From Nonlabens sp. Hel1_33_55 (GTDB lineage Bacteria; Bacteroidota; Bacteroidia; Flavobacteriales; Flavobacteriaceae), in assembly GCF_900101765.1 (NCBI RefSeq), contig NZ_LT627735.1, forward strand, positions 992,001-1,056,000: DNA of 64,000 bases, in the 5' to 3' direction. Positions 1-7,340 of the stretch are shown here, piece by piece (the stretch's first letter is position 1; each line of letters begins with the position of its first letter). The position numbers and the translations under genes are program-made. A model generated the notes under the pieces. That model did not search any database. It saw only the letters and a list, made by a program, of their open reading frames with translations, and was not told the origin of the DNA.

Positions 1-194
1 ACAAGTACTTCTGCTATAGGTACAAAAAAACCTGCAGCTAATGATGGTATTCCTTGCAATAGCGTACCATCAAAATCAGAACTAATTCCTTCTGCCACTT
101 TAAGCAACTTGGGAATTCTCACCGCACCATGAATCAGTATGCTGATTCCCATCGCAAGTCTAAAGCTGTGATATGCTAGTTTGTTGTTGGTCAT
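1..194 (-). CDS. DoxX-like small membrane protein (5' part only)
   Basis: Only the first 64 codons lie in the window; the gene continues past base 1. The protein starts MTNNKLAYHSFRLAMGISI and shows one hydrophobic helix at about residues 12-24 and a second beginning near 50. The pattern HGAVRIPK after the first helix and the overall arrangement resemble DoxX/YphA-type four-helix membrane proteins. Its start is 18 bp beyond the nitroreductase stop on the same strand, so the two are probably co-transcribed; a redox-linked pairing of this sort is common. The family call rests on a short fragment, so it could be another small multi-helix protein. Confidence 0.55.
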   Translation of the reverse strand, partial: MTNNKLAYHSFRLAMGISILIHGAVRIPKLLKVAEGISSDFDGTLLQGIPSLAAGFFVPIAEVL

Positions 195-212
195 GATATC
201 AAATTATGAGAT

Positions 213-839
213 TTATTTATCCTCACTCACATCTGCGCGATCTACGTAGTTTCCATTAAAAACAAATTCATCCTGCTTTTTACGCTGACGGTCTTTCTTT
301 TCTTCCTTTTTAAGATCACCGGAGAGATCATCCATTTCTCCACCGTAATATCCAACTGCGATTGCAGTAGCCATGTGATGATCTTCTGGAAATTTGAATG
401 TTTTGTGTGCTTTTTCATGGTCAAAACCAGCCATTTGGTGCATGGCTATTCCCATACTTTGGGCTTGTATCGTCATGTTTGCGGCAAACATTCCCAGATC
501 GTGTAGCGCGTGGAAATTATCTTTCCCATCTGGTGTCTTCTTATCGTAAGCTCCTAACAATAGAACTGGCGCATTATCTGCCCAGCCCTGATTGAATTCT
601 GCTAAAGTTTCATAGATACGATCATAAGTCTCGCTTCCTTTTTTACCCCAAACAATTTTCCAAGGTTGGAAATTGTTACTACTCGCTGCCCATCTGCCTG
701 CCTCAAATAAAGACTGTAAATCTGTATCACTTACCGGAGTATCTGCAAATTTGCGTGGACTCCATCTGTTTTTGATAAGATCATGAATTTTATGATCTGT
801 TGGAGTTTCTTTTAGTAATTCATTCTTCTTATCGCTCAT
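213..839 (-). CDS. Nitroreductase family protein
   Basis: A 208-residue protein of normal length for the FMN-dependent nitroreductase fold. The N-terminal segment has RWSPRKF (about residues 25-31), the classic FMN-phosphate-contacting region of this family, followed by SSNNFQPWKIV near 53-63. The central HDLGMFAANMTIQAQSMG stretch near 111-128 is the dimer-interface helix. Such enzymes reduce nitro-aromatics, quinones or enones with NAD(P)H in the cytoplasm; the physiological substrate cannot be told. The C-terminus is highly charged (Lys/Glu/Asp rich). It lies upstream of the DoxX-like gene with an 18-bp gap, suggesting a two-gene operon. Confidence 0.9.
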   Translation of the reverse strand: MSDKKNELLKETPTDHKIHDLIKNRWSPRKFADTPVSDTDLQSLFEAGRWAASSNNFQPWKIVWGKKGSETYDRIYETLAEFNQGWADNAPVLLLGAYDKKTPDGKDNFHALHDLGMFAANMTIQAQSMGIAMHQMAGFDHEKAHKTFKFPEDHHMATAIAVGYYGGEMDDLSGDLKKEEKKDRQRKKQDEFVFNGNYVDRADVSEDK

Positions 840-949
840 AGCTTTGTATTGTTAAGTTTAGTTTCTTAAAAATACGATCTAGTACAAGCAACAATGCACG
901 TTTAAGAATACTTAAACATGCATTTTGATTGATTTAACGCTATGTGTTT

Positions 950-3511
950 TTAGGCGCTATTTCGGCTAGCGTTGATATTCCCGTATAAGGATCGCGTGAC
1001 GAGTCTTTCGTAAACTTTCCGGTCAGCGGAATCCTCATCACCCATTTCTTGTATGCGTTTTAATGCAAATTGTTGAATAGTCAATAGTGGGAGAACTATA
1101 TTTTCTCTAGCAAGGATACTCGCTTTTCCAGCAGGTTCATTTTCCATTAATTCCTTCATTCCAGAAAGTTCTAGCATCAATGATTTTGTGCGTTCATATT
1201 CATCGTGAATGAGCGTCCAGAATGCTCCATACTCAGGATCATCCTGCATGTAAGCAGTTAAACCAAAGAATGACTTGGTTAAACTCATCATACTATTATC
1301 CAGAAGTGTACGGAAAAACTTAGAGTGCTCATATAGATCCTGAACATCACTCCATTTACCATCGTTCTTCATTTTCTCTAAAGCCGTTCCAACTCCATAA
1401 AATCCAGGAACATTTTGTTTCAATTGACTCCAGGATCCCACAAACGGAATTGCTCTTAGGTCTTTAAATTTAAGCTCATTACTCGTCCCGCGTTTGCTGG
1501 GTCGACTACCTATATTCGTCATCGCATAATACTTGAGCGTACTCATATTTTCCAGATAAGGAAGGAATTTAGGATGTTGTTTAAATGCAGTGTAGGTTTC
1601 ATAACTGTATTCTGCCAGAGCATCCATTGTTTTGGATTCTGATTTGGTAAAATCGTTAACCTCACTGTCATAGATCGCATTTGATACACCACTACTAAGC
1701 AGTTGCTCTAGGTTATATTGACAACTATCTAGCGTCCCAAATTTTGAACTAATCGTTTGACCTTGAACGGTAAGTTGTATTTGTTTAGATTCAATCTTAC
1801 TTCCCATGGAAGCATAAAATTGGTGTGTTTGTCCACCACCGCGAGCTGGCGGTCCACCACGACCATCAAAAAAGATCACCTCAATGCCATGTTCACGACT
1901 TACTGAGGTTAGTGCTTCCTTGGCTTTATAGATACTCCAATTAGCCATCAAATAGCCGCCATCTTTAGTACCATCGCTAAAGCCCAACATAATATGCTGC
2001 TGGTTGCCACGACGTTTTAAGTGTTCGCGGTACTCGTTATTGCCGTAGAGTTTACGCATCACATCTGGCGCATGAACAAGATCTGGAACCGTTTCAAATA
2101 GCGGCACCACATCTACTGCTGGTTCATGCATGCCGCACAATTTAAGCATCGCATAAGCCTCCATAATATGAAGGATCGTCTGGGTATTAGAAATAATATA
2201 ACGATGACAAGCACGCTCACCGTTGCGTTCTTGGATCGTTTTGATCGCCCTGATGCTACCTATTGTTCTCTTGGTGTAATCGTCTTCAACATCATCAGAT
2301 GTCAAATCTCCAGTAATAGTTGCAAGAGCTTCAATTTGCTCTGATTCTGATAAGTCCTGATAGTTTTTGGGGAATCTCGCTTTCGCGAAAGCGTACAATT
2401 CATCAAACACCTGATCATGAATGCTACTGTCTTGACGTATATCAAGCGCAGAAAAATGAATCCCGAACAGCTGAATCTTGTTGATAAGCGACTGAACATC
2501 TGCAGCAAAAAGACCGTTGTGACGATCGATTACTGTTTGTCTGATTTTTTCTAGTTCGGTTTTCAAGTGATCTGCAGTGAAATCCAAGACTCCTTCTACA
2601 GTGATAGCTTCATAACACTGGAGTTCCAGTTTTTTAAGAGGCTGTTCGACTCCTTTAAACGTCAATCGCCTACCTAGCTTTCTTAAATCGCGGTAGTAAT
2701 TCTTGAATATGGTGGATCGTAGTTTTTGCGCTACATTCAGTGTAATATCAGTTGTTACAAATGGGTTCCCATCACGGTCACCACCTGGCCAGAAGCCTAC
2801 TTCTATGAGCGCATTTTCAAAATCTTCTGTATTGGGGAAGTTGGACTTTATATAATCGTAGATATTCCCCATCGCATGATAGAAAACATTTTCAAGGTAC
2901 CAAACTAAGCTTGTTGCCTCATCAAATGGTGTAGGCTTCTCCTTATTAAAAAAAGGAGTCTTACCTAATTGAGCCAATAATAGCTTTACTTCCTGAATAT
3001 CGTTGTGCAATACGGCAGCGCTCAAATCATTGATAATTCCTAAAACAGATCCAGGATAAAATTGAGTTGGGTGAGCCGTCAAAACTGGTTTGATCTTCAT
3101 TTCTTTGAGATACTCGACTAACTCTGCTTCCTTCTTGTTCTCTGTTGCTTCTTCTTTAATACCTCTCAAAGTACCGCGGCCATCTAGGTTTTGAACGGTA
3201 GCAAAGGCAGCATCTTCAATAGCATCAAACAAAACCACCTGGCGTTCTATGTACTGAATAAAACTAAAGAGTAATTGCTCTTTTTCTTCCTTATTAGTAT
3301 CACGCATGTAGCGATCATAGAAATATTCTACAATTTCTGTTGGGTTCTTCTTGAGTTCAAAACCCTGCTTGCAAATGGTATGGAATAATGGTAGTAAACC
3401 ACCAGTATTGGAAATATTATCAAAAGGTAACGTCATGAAAATACCATTGAATATGTGGTATTTTGAAGCTACTTCATTCTCGAATCGCTGTAATTTAGGT
3501 AGTCGTGCCAT
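950..3511 (-). CDS. ppc: Phosphoenolpyruvate carboxylase
   Basis: This 853-residue enzyme carboxylates phosphoenolpyruvate with bicarbonate to oxaloacetate, refilling the TCA cycle. Family signatures are intact: LTAHPTQ with catalytic His147, WPGGDRDGNP at 241-250, MLGFSDGTKDGGY at 508-520 and FFDGRGGPPARGGG at 547-560. The protein ends in Asn-Ser-Ala where most PEP carboxylases end in Asn-Thr-Gly, a small deviation at a residue trio that normally contributes to the active site. The 16-bp palindrome at 2378-2393 lies inside the gene and encodes AFAKA (374-378) in a non-conserved stretch. It stands alone, with 200 bp separating it from the ACP gene upstream. Confidence 0.97.
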   Translation of the reverse strand: MARLPKLQRFENEVASKYHIFNGIFMTLPFDNISNTGGLLPLFHTICKQGFELKKNPTEIVEYFYDRYMRDTNKEEKEQLLFSFIQYIERQVVLFDAIEDAAFATVQNLDGRGTLRGIKEEATENKKEAELVEYLKEMKIKPVLTAHPTQFYPGSVLGIINDLSAAVLHNDIQEVKLLLAQLGKTPFFNKEKPTPFDEATSLVWYLENVFYHAMGNIYDYIKSNFPNTEDFENALIEVGFWPGGDRDGNPFVTTDITLNVAQKLRSTIFKNYYRDLRKLGRRLTFKGVEQPLKKLELQCYEAITVEGVLDFTADHLKTELEKIRQTVIDRHNGLFAADVQSLINKIQLFGIHFSALDIRQDSSIHDQVFDELYAFAKARFPKNYQDLSESEQIEALATITGDLTSDDVEDDYTKRTIGSIRAIKTIQERNGERACHRYIISNTQTILHIMEAYAMLKLCGMHEPAVDVVPLFETVPDLVHAPDVMRKLYGNNEYREHLKRRGNQQHIMLGFSDGTKDGGYLMANWSIYKAKEALTSVSREHGIEVIFFDGRGGPPARGGGQTHQFYASMGSKIESKQIQLTVQGQTISSKFGTLDSCQYNLEQLLSSGVSNAIYDSEVNDFTKSESKTMDALAEYSYETYTAFKQHPKFLPYLENMSTLKYYAMTNIGSRPSKRGTSNELKFKDLRAIPFVGSWSQLKQNVPGFYGVGTALEKMKNDGKWSDVQDLYEHSKFFRTLLDNSMMSLTKSFFGLTAYMQDDPEYGAFWTLIHDEYERTKSLMLELSGMKELMENEPAGKASILARENIVLPLLTIQQFALKRIQEMGDEDSADRKVYERLVTRSLYGNINASRNSA
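2378..2393. repeat. 16-bp palindrome, copy 1 (inside ppc)
   Basis: Exact CGCTTTCGCGAAAGCG, read in frame as AFAKA in PEP carboxylase. Confidence 0.97.
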
Positions 3512-3638
3512 AGAACGCTAAGGTACTACAGGACACCTTCAATGCCGAATTTATACTAGAAGATTAGGTTAAATCTTAAGGATAAATGTATTCTTTCAGG
3601 TATTCTTAATCAATAGTTCTGAATTTTATGAGAACTTC

Positions 3639-3656
3639 ATTATTTATATAAATAAT
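3639..3656. repeat. 18-bp AT-only perfect palindrome
   Basis: ATTATTTATATAAATAAT reads identically on both strands. It lies in the 200-bp gap between the ACP gene and ppc, both on the minus strand, so it is downstream of one and upstream of the other. It could be an operator or part of a weak terminator; nothing else in the gap is recognisable. Confidence 0.4.
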
Positions 3657-3711
3657 TATGAAATTCGTAAAGAGGTGTAGTGACTACTCACTTTGAAATT
3701 TATCACAAAAT

Positions 3712-3960
3712 TTAGGCAGTTTTTCTCTCTACTATGGAGACAGCATCATTGACCGTTTGCATAGCTTCCATGTCTTTTTCATCCAGAGTTATATCAAAGG
3801 CATCCTCTACATCAAGGGCCACATCCACTAAATGAGCACTGTTGATATTCAAGTCATTCATTAAATGACTGTCGGGCTTTATGGCGCTCGCATCCACATC
3901 TTGAGGTAAATAAATCTTGACGATGCTATAAAGCTTTTCTTGTATTTCGGTTGTGGTCAT
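3712..3960 (-). CDS. Dedicated acyl carrier protein
   Basis: An 82-residue acidic, helical protein with the acyl-carrier fold. The phosphopantetheine attachment serine is Ser41 in DLNINSAHLVDV, so the usual Asp-Ser-Leu signature reads Asn-Ser-Ala here. That marks it as a specialised ACP rather than the housekeeping AcpP. It is the last gene of the minus-strand lipid/polyketide set, 71 bp downstream of the ketosynthase stop. I infer that it carries acyl intermediates for the ketosynthase, dehydratase and enoyl reductase in this region, and may deliver the finished chain to the type III polyketide synthase. It needs a phosphopantetheinyl transferase encoded elsewhere. Confidence 0.85.
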   Translation of the reverse strand: MTTTEIQEKLYSIVKIYLPQDVDASAIKPDSHLMNDLNINSAHLVDVALDVEDAFDITLDEKDMEAMQTVNDAVSIVERKTA

Positions 3961-4031
3961 TACTAATAATGTTATTTGGGATGGAAAAGGTAATTGGAAA
4001 AGTTCGTTGAATGAGTAATATTTAAAAATTA

Positions 4032-5315
4032 TTATTCCACAAAACGCTTTAAAACCACACAGGCATTCACATCTCCAAAACCAAAACTTGCTTTAAGTAA
4101 AACATCTATTTGAGCCTCCATAGTTTCCGTTGGAATCTTTGAGGGATCAACTATACTGGATATTTCTGGATGCAGTTGTTCTAGATTATTGTTTTTGTGG
4201 ATCTGTTGATGATGAATTTGCAGGATACTACCCACGAGTTCAATGCTACCGGCAGCTGCCAGACAATGGCCTATTGTTGATTTAAAGGAATTCATCATTG
4301 GGAAATTGATACCTTTTCTATTTAATGCTTGTGACCAGTTCATCACTTCATAGGCATCCTTTCCTGTTGCTGTCACGTGGCCATTGATAGCATCAACCTC
4401 TTGGGAGGATATGTTAGCATCTTTCAATGACATTTTTATGACTTGTTGTACAGCTGCGCCATTAGGCGCCGTCATGCTACCATCACCTCGATGCCCACCA
4501 GCGTTTACTGCACCGCCAATTATTTCACAGTAAATCGTTGCATCACGAGCTAATGCAGATTCAAGGCTTTCCAGCATTATGGCTCCAGCACCAGATCCTG
4601 GTACAAATCCAGCAGCATCTGCAGCAAATGGTCTACTAGCGCTTGATGGGTTATCGTTGTATTGAGTTGGCAGTATACGCATCGCGTCAAAACCACCCCA
4701 AATATAGGGTCCAGAATCGCTGGTAGAGCCCACTAACATCTGCGTTGCCTTTCCAGCAGAAATCCGTTCGTATCCTAAAATCATTGCTTCAGTGCCAGTT
4801 GAGCATGCGCTGGAATTACTAGTCACCATATTTCCTGCTCCCAACTCACCAGCCAGCCATGCACTGATGCCACTGCTCATGGTTTGAATCACGCTGGTGC
4901 TTCCCAGTCGTCGCACTTTACCATCATCGATCAAATGAATCGCCTCGCGGAATTTCTCACCACCACTTTGACCAGTCCCAAAAATGATCCCGAATTCTTC
5001 TAAAGCACTTTCCTTAGGTGCTACGTTCAATCCAGCATCCTCAAAAGCTTGTTTACCTGCTATTATGCCATAGAGCATGCCGCTAGCTTTAAAGCCTCGC
5101 TGTTGTAAAGGTGTGAGGTATTTGTCAATTTGTTCTTGAGTTACCTGAGGCGTTCCAGCCACCTGACACCCGAAATTCAAATCGGCTAGTTGTTGCTCAA
5201 ATCTGATACCACTGATTCCATTTTGTAACGCTTTCGCGAAAGCGGAAACCCCAACAGCATTAGGTGCTACAACACCTAATCCAGTCACCACTACTCTACC
5301 CGATTTCTTATTCAT
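4032..5315 (-). CDS. Beta-ketoacyl-ACP synthase, FabF-like
   Basis: A 427-residue thiolase-fold condensing enzyme. With the start at MNKKSGRVVVTGLG the catalytic triad is Cys171 (SSACSTGTEA), His313 (GHVTATGKDA) and His350 (TIGHCLAAAGS). I chose ATG 5315 over an in-frame ATG 39 bp upstream because ketosynthases begin just before the RVVVTGLG strand. The enzyme condenses malonyl-ACP with an acyl chain; its position next to a divergent ACP suggests a pathway-specific role. The palindrome at 5229-5244 encodes AFAKA (25-29) near the N-terminus. The divergent outer-membrane gene starts 118 bp away. It could instead be a chain-length-determining partner, but all active-site residues are present. 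Confidence 0.9.
   Translation of the reverse strand: MNKKSGRVVVTGLGVVAPNAVGVSAFAKALQNGISGIRFEQQLADLNFGCQVAGTPQVTQEQIDKYLTPLQQRGFKASGMLYGIIAGKQAFEDAGLNVAPKESALEEFGIIFGTGQSGGEKFREAIHLIDDGKVRRLGSTSVIQTMSSGISAWLAGELGAGNMVTSNSSACSTGTEAMILGYERISAGKATQMLVGSTSDSGPYIWGGFDAMRILPTQYNDNPSSASRPFAADAAGFVPGSGAGAIMLESLESALARDATIYCEIIGGAVNAGGHRGDGSMTAPNGAAVQQVIKMSLKDANISSQEVDAINGHVTATGKDAYEVMNWSQALNRKGINFPMMNSFKSTIGHCLAAAGSIELVGSILQIHHQQIHKNNNLEQLHPEISSIVDPSKIPTETMEAQIDVLLKASFGFGDVNACVVLKRFVE
5229..5244. repeat. 16-bp palindrome, copy 2 (inside ketosynthase)
   Basis: Exact copy, read in frame as AFAKA. Confidence 0.97.
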
Positions 5316-5421
5316 GGTCGCTAAGCTAGAAACAAATTTGCGGAAAACCATCACGGGATCGCAGGGAAAAATGGTTAAGGAATCGGAATCATTCTGTGAA
5401 GATTTGATAAACTATCGTTTG

Positions 5422-5429
5422 TATTATTG
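5422..5429 (+). promoter_or_regulatory. Possible -7 box of outer-membrane gene
   Basis: TATTATTG, one mismatch from TAnnTTTG, ends 5 nt before the ATG at 5434. That is the same distance seen at other apparently leaderless genes in this window, and it supports the chosen start. Confidence 0.45.
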
Positions 5430-5433
5430 CGCC

Positions 5434-6696
5434 ATGGATAAACGATTTTGCCTGACTTGGATATTTTTCATGATTATGATATGTGCATTTTCACAGAACA
5501 TCACGTCAGTAGAATTCAAAGGGTTGAAGCGCACCAGATCATCATTTCTAGAACGTATCCTAAAGGCGCAGGTCAACGCCGCAGCAGACTCATCCATCAT
5601 TGCACTGGACGTGGAACGATTAAACCGATTGCCAGGAATCGCAAAGGCTACAGTGAGTCAAACTAAAAAAAATAATGGTGACATCAATGTGACCTATACC
5701 ATTGATGAAAACTTTACCATCATTCCTGGATTGCGAGTTTCAACAGCTGCCAATGGCGATTTTGCTTTCAGGATCTCGCTTTTTGAATTTAATGCTTTAG
5801 GAGCGAACCATTTGATAGGTGGTTATTACCAAAATGAGGTTTTTTCGTCTTACGGTGCATTCATTGAGTCACGTTATCTATTTAGTAACAAAGCCGGATT
5901 AGGCGTGAATTTTCAAAATAATAATACGTTTGAACCCATCTATTTTGACAATCAAACCGAAACTAATTATCGCTATCTAAATCAGCTTTTTGAATCGTAT
6001 TTGATGTATGAGTTTGACTTTAGAAATCGAGCCGAGCTAGGTTTTTCCATTGCCAGCGATGATTATACTTATGAGGATGGTGAGCTCAACACTTCAATTC
6101 CAAGCGAACTTGATGCAGACCGGATCAATTTCAGAACCCAATACGAGTATATCAATCTAGACATTGATTACCAGTATGTTTCAGGATGGCGCAGTCAAAC
6201 CGATATTCAAGTTTTGACTGGCGGCAATCAAATACTAGCAGATAATCTCATCATTAATAATGATCTCGAATACCTTACCAGAGTTGGAACAAAAGGTAAT
6301 TGGGCCAGCCGATTAAGATTGGGGTATGCGAGCAATAATGATTCACCCTTTGCTCCATTTATAGTCGATAACCAGGTCAACATTCGTGGTGGTGGCAATG
6401 TGGTTGCACGCGGTACAGCAACAGCCACGATCAACACAGAATATCGTCACACGCTATACGAAAAAGGCTGGTTTGTATTACAGGGAAACAGTTTTTTGGA
6501 CCTAAATACACAACGCCAAGTCAATGAAAGGTTTGATAGTTCATTCAATAGCGATAACATTAGAGTCTCTCCAGGTTTAGGCGTACGCTTTATTCACAAG
6601 CGAATCTTCAATGCGGTTTTTAGATTGGATTACGGGATAGGAATAGGCGCTGATGCCAGTAATGGGTTGGTGTTTGGGATTGGGCAATATTTTTAG
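5434..6696 (+). CDS. Outer-membrane BamA/Omp85-like barrel protein
   Basis: A 420-residue protein with an N-terminal signal peptide ending near ICAFSQ (residues 16-21). It has one short POTRA-like segment (TSVEFKGLKRTRSSFLERIL, then a strand pattern to about 95), followed by a long series of alternating amphipathic strands. It ends in phenylalanine (FGIGQYF), the usual last residue of outer-membrane barrels. I infer membership of the Omp85/surface-antigen (D15) superfamily. Only about one POTRA repeat is seen, far fewer than in BamA. I chose ATG 5434 because it opens a proper signal peptide; the frame is open 120 bp further upstream, across the ketosynthase start. It runs opposite to the surrounding biosynthetic genes, and its substrate is unknown. 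Confidence 0.7.
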   Translation: MDKRFCLTWIFFMIMICAFSQNITSVEFKGLKRTRSSFLERILKAQVNAAADSSIIALDVERLNRLPGIAKATVSQTKKNNGDINVTYTIDENFTIIPGLRVSTAANGDFAFRISLFEFNALGANHLIGGYYQNEVFSSYGAFIESRYLFSNKAGLGVNFQNNNTFEPIYFDNQTETNYRYLNQLFESYLMYEFDFRNRAELGFSIASDDYTYEDGELNTSIPSELDADRINFRTQYEYINLDIDYQYVSGWRSQTDIQVLTGGNQILADNLIINNDLEYLTRVGTKGNWASRLRLGYASNNDSPFAPFIVDNQVNIRGGGNVVARGTATATINTEYRHTLYEKGWFVLQGNSFLDLNTQRQVNERFDSSFNSDNIRVSPGLGVRFIHKRIFNAVFRLDYGIGIGADASNGLVFGIGQYF

Positions 6697-6838
6697 AGAT
6701 TTAAATTTAAATTTGAAGCTCTAATTAGATCGCTGGCTTTTAGGTCAATAAAAAATTTTGATCAATTTTCGATTTTCGATATTCAATTTTCTTTTTCTTT
6801 TTCTTTTTCTAGTCTCTATTTTAAGTTTCGGTTTAAAT
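6697..6838. other. Low-complexity intergenic stretch
   Basis: AT-rich DNA with a pyrimidine tract of repeated CTTTTT units near 6790-6810 and a repeated ATTTAAATTT motif near 6704. No gene is seen. Confidence 0.6.
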
Positions 6839-6848
6839 TTATTCTTCT

Positions 6849-7171
6849 TTAAGCATCATCCCACTCATCCAGCCTTCGGCAATTTTGTTTTCGTTCTCAT
6901 CGAGCATTTGAACGACCACTTTAAGTTTCCCGAATCTAAAATATTCCTTTTTAGCGGTAACGATAACCGTAGTTTCTGGCAAGACCTGACCTCTAAACGT
7001 GACATGCGCCTCAGTGAAAACCACTCGCGGATTTGTCTTGGTATCCCTTATGAGATATGCTCCCAAACAAACCAACCCTATTTGAGCCATGCATTCCTGT
7101 AGAATAACACCTGGCGTTAGTGGCCTATCTGCAAAATGATGTTTGTAAAAATACTCGCTTTCGCGAAAGCG
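6849..7171. repeat. Direct repeat DR-left of dehydratase segment (323 bp)
   Basis: Partner of 9905-10227 in the same orientation, with about a dozen substitutions, nearly all in the right-hand 130 bp. Similarity starts at TTAAGCATC and stops exactly at the end of palindrome copy 3. Confidence 0.95.
7156..7171. repeat. 16-bp palindrome, copy 3 (edge of duplication)
   Basis: Exact copy. It forms the right-hand boundary of the left direct repeat; beyond base 7171 the two repeats share nothing. Confidence 0.97.
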
Positions 7172-7265
7172 AAAATGATAACTAAATCAGATGGTATTAC
7201 ATCAAAAGATCTTAGTGATACATTAATGATCTGATTTCAAATAAGTTGTAACTTAAATATATTCA

Positions 7266-7287
7266 AAATACCCCTTATGGGGTATTT
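7266..7287. promoter_or_regulatory. Hairpin upstream of LRR gene
   Basis: AAATACCCC, TTAT loop, GGGGTATTT: a 9-bp perfect stem 54 bp before the LRR start codon. It may be an operator or a leader hairpin; no T-run follows, so a terminator is less likely. The rest of 7187-7340 shows nothing recognisable. Confidence 0.4.
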
Positions 7288-7340
7288 CGTCGAAGACCAA
7301 ATCGATATACTTTTACTAAAATTAACTTAAACTACTTATC

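Larger units (their letters stand above)
6839..7186 (-). pseudogene. Truncated dehydratase copy (C-terminal remnant)
   Basis: The stretch 6849-7171 is a near-copy of 9905-10227, with no indels and a fixed offset of 3056 bp. It encodes residues from the RFRES segment to the C-terminus of the intact dehydratase gene. The 5' third is missing: reading upstream of 7171 the frame meets a stop at 7187-7189, and no start precedes the catalytic region. An internal ATG at 7090 would give 83 residues lacking the catalytic histidine. The tail reads MMLKEE, whereas the intact copy ends MMLNSIKLHEGDRV. The first 190 bp of the repeat are identical, while the catalytic-half differences are mostly synonymous. 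It is best explained as the 3' end of the original gene, cut off by the insertion of the LRR segment. Confidence 0.85.

Noticed and set aside
6839..7090. The 83-residue dehydratase fragment as a functional gene
   Set aside because: It lacks the catalytic histidine and any promoter-like start; it is better described as a remnant.
6758..7102. Plus-strand ORFs at 6758-7102 and 9889-10176
   Set aside because: They are antisense shadows of the duplicated dehydratase segment, and their similarity to each other only reflects the DNA repeat.
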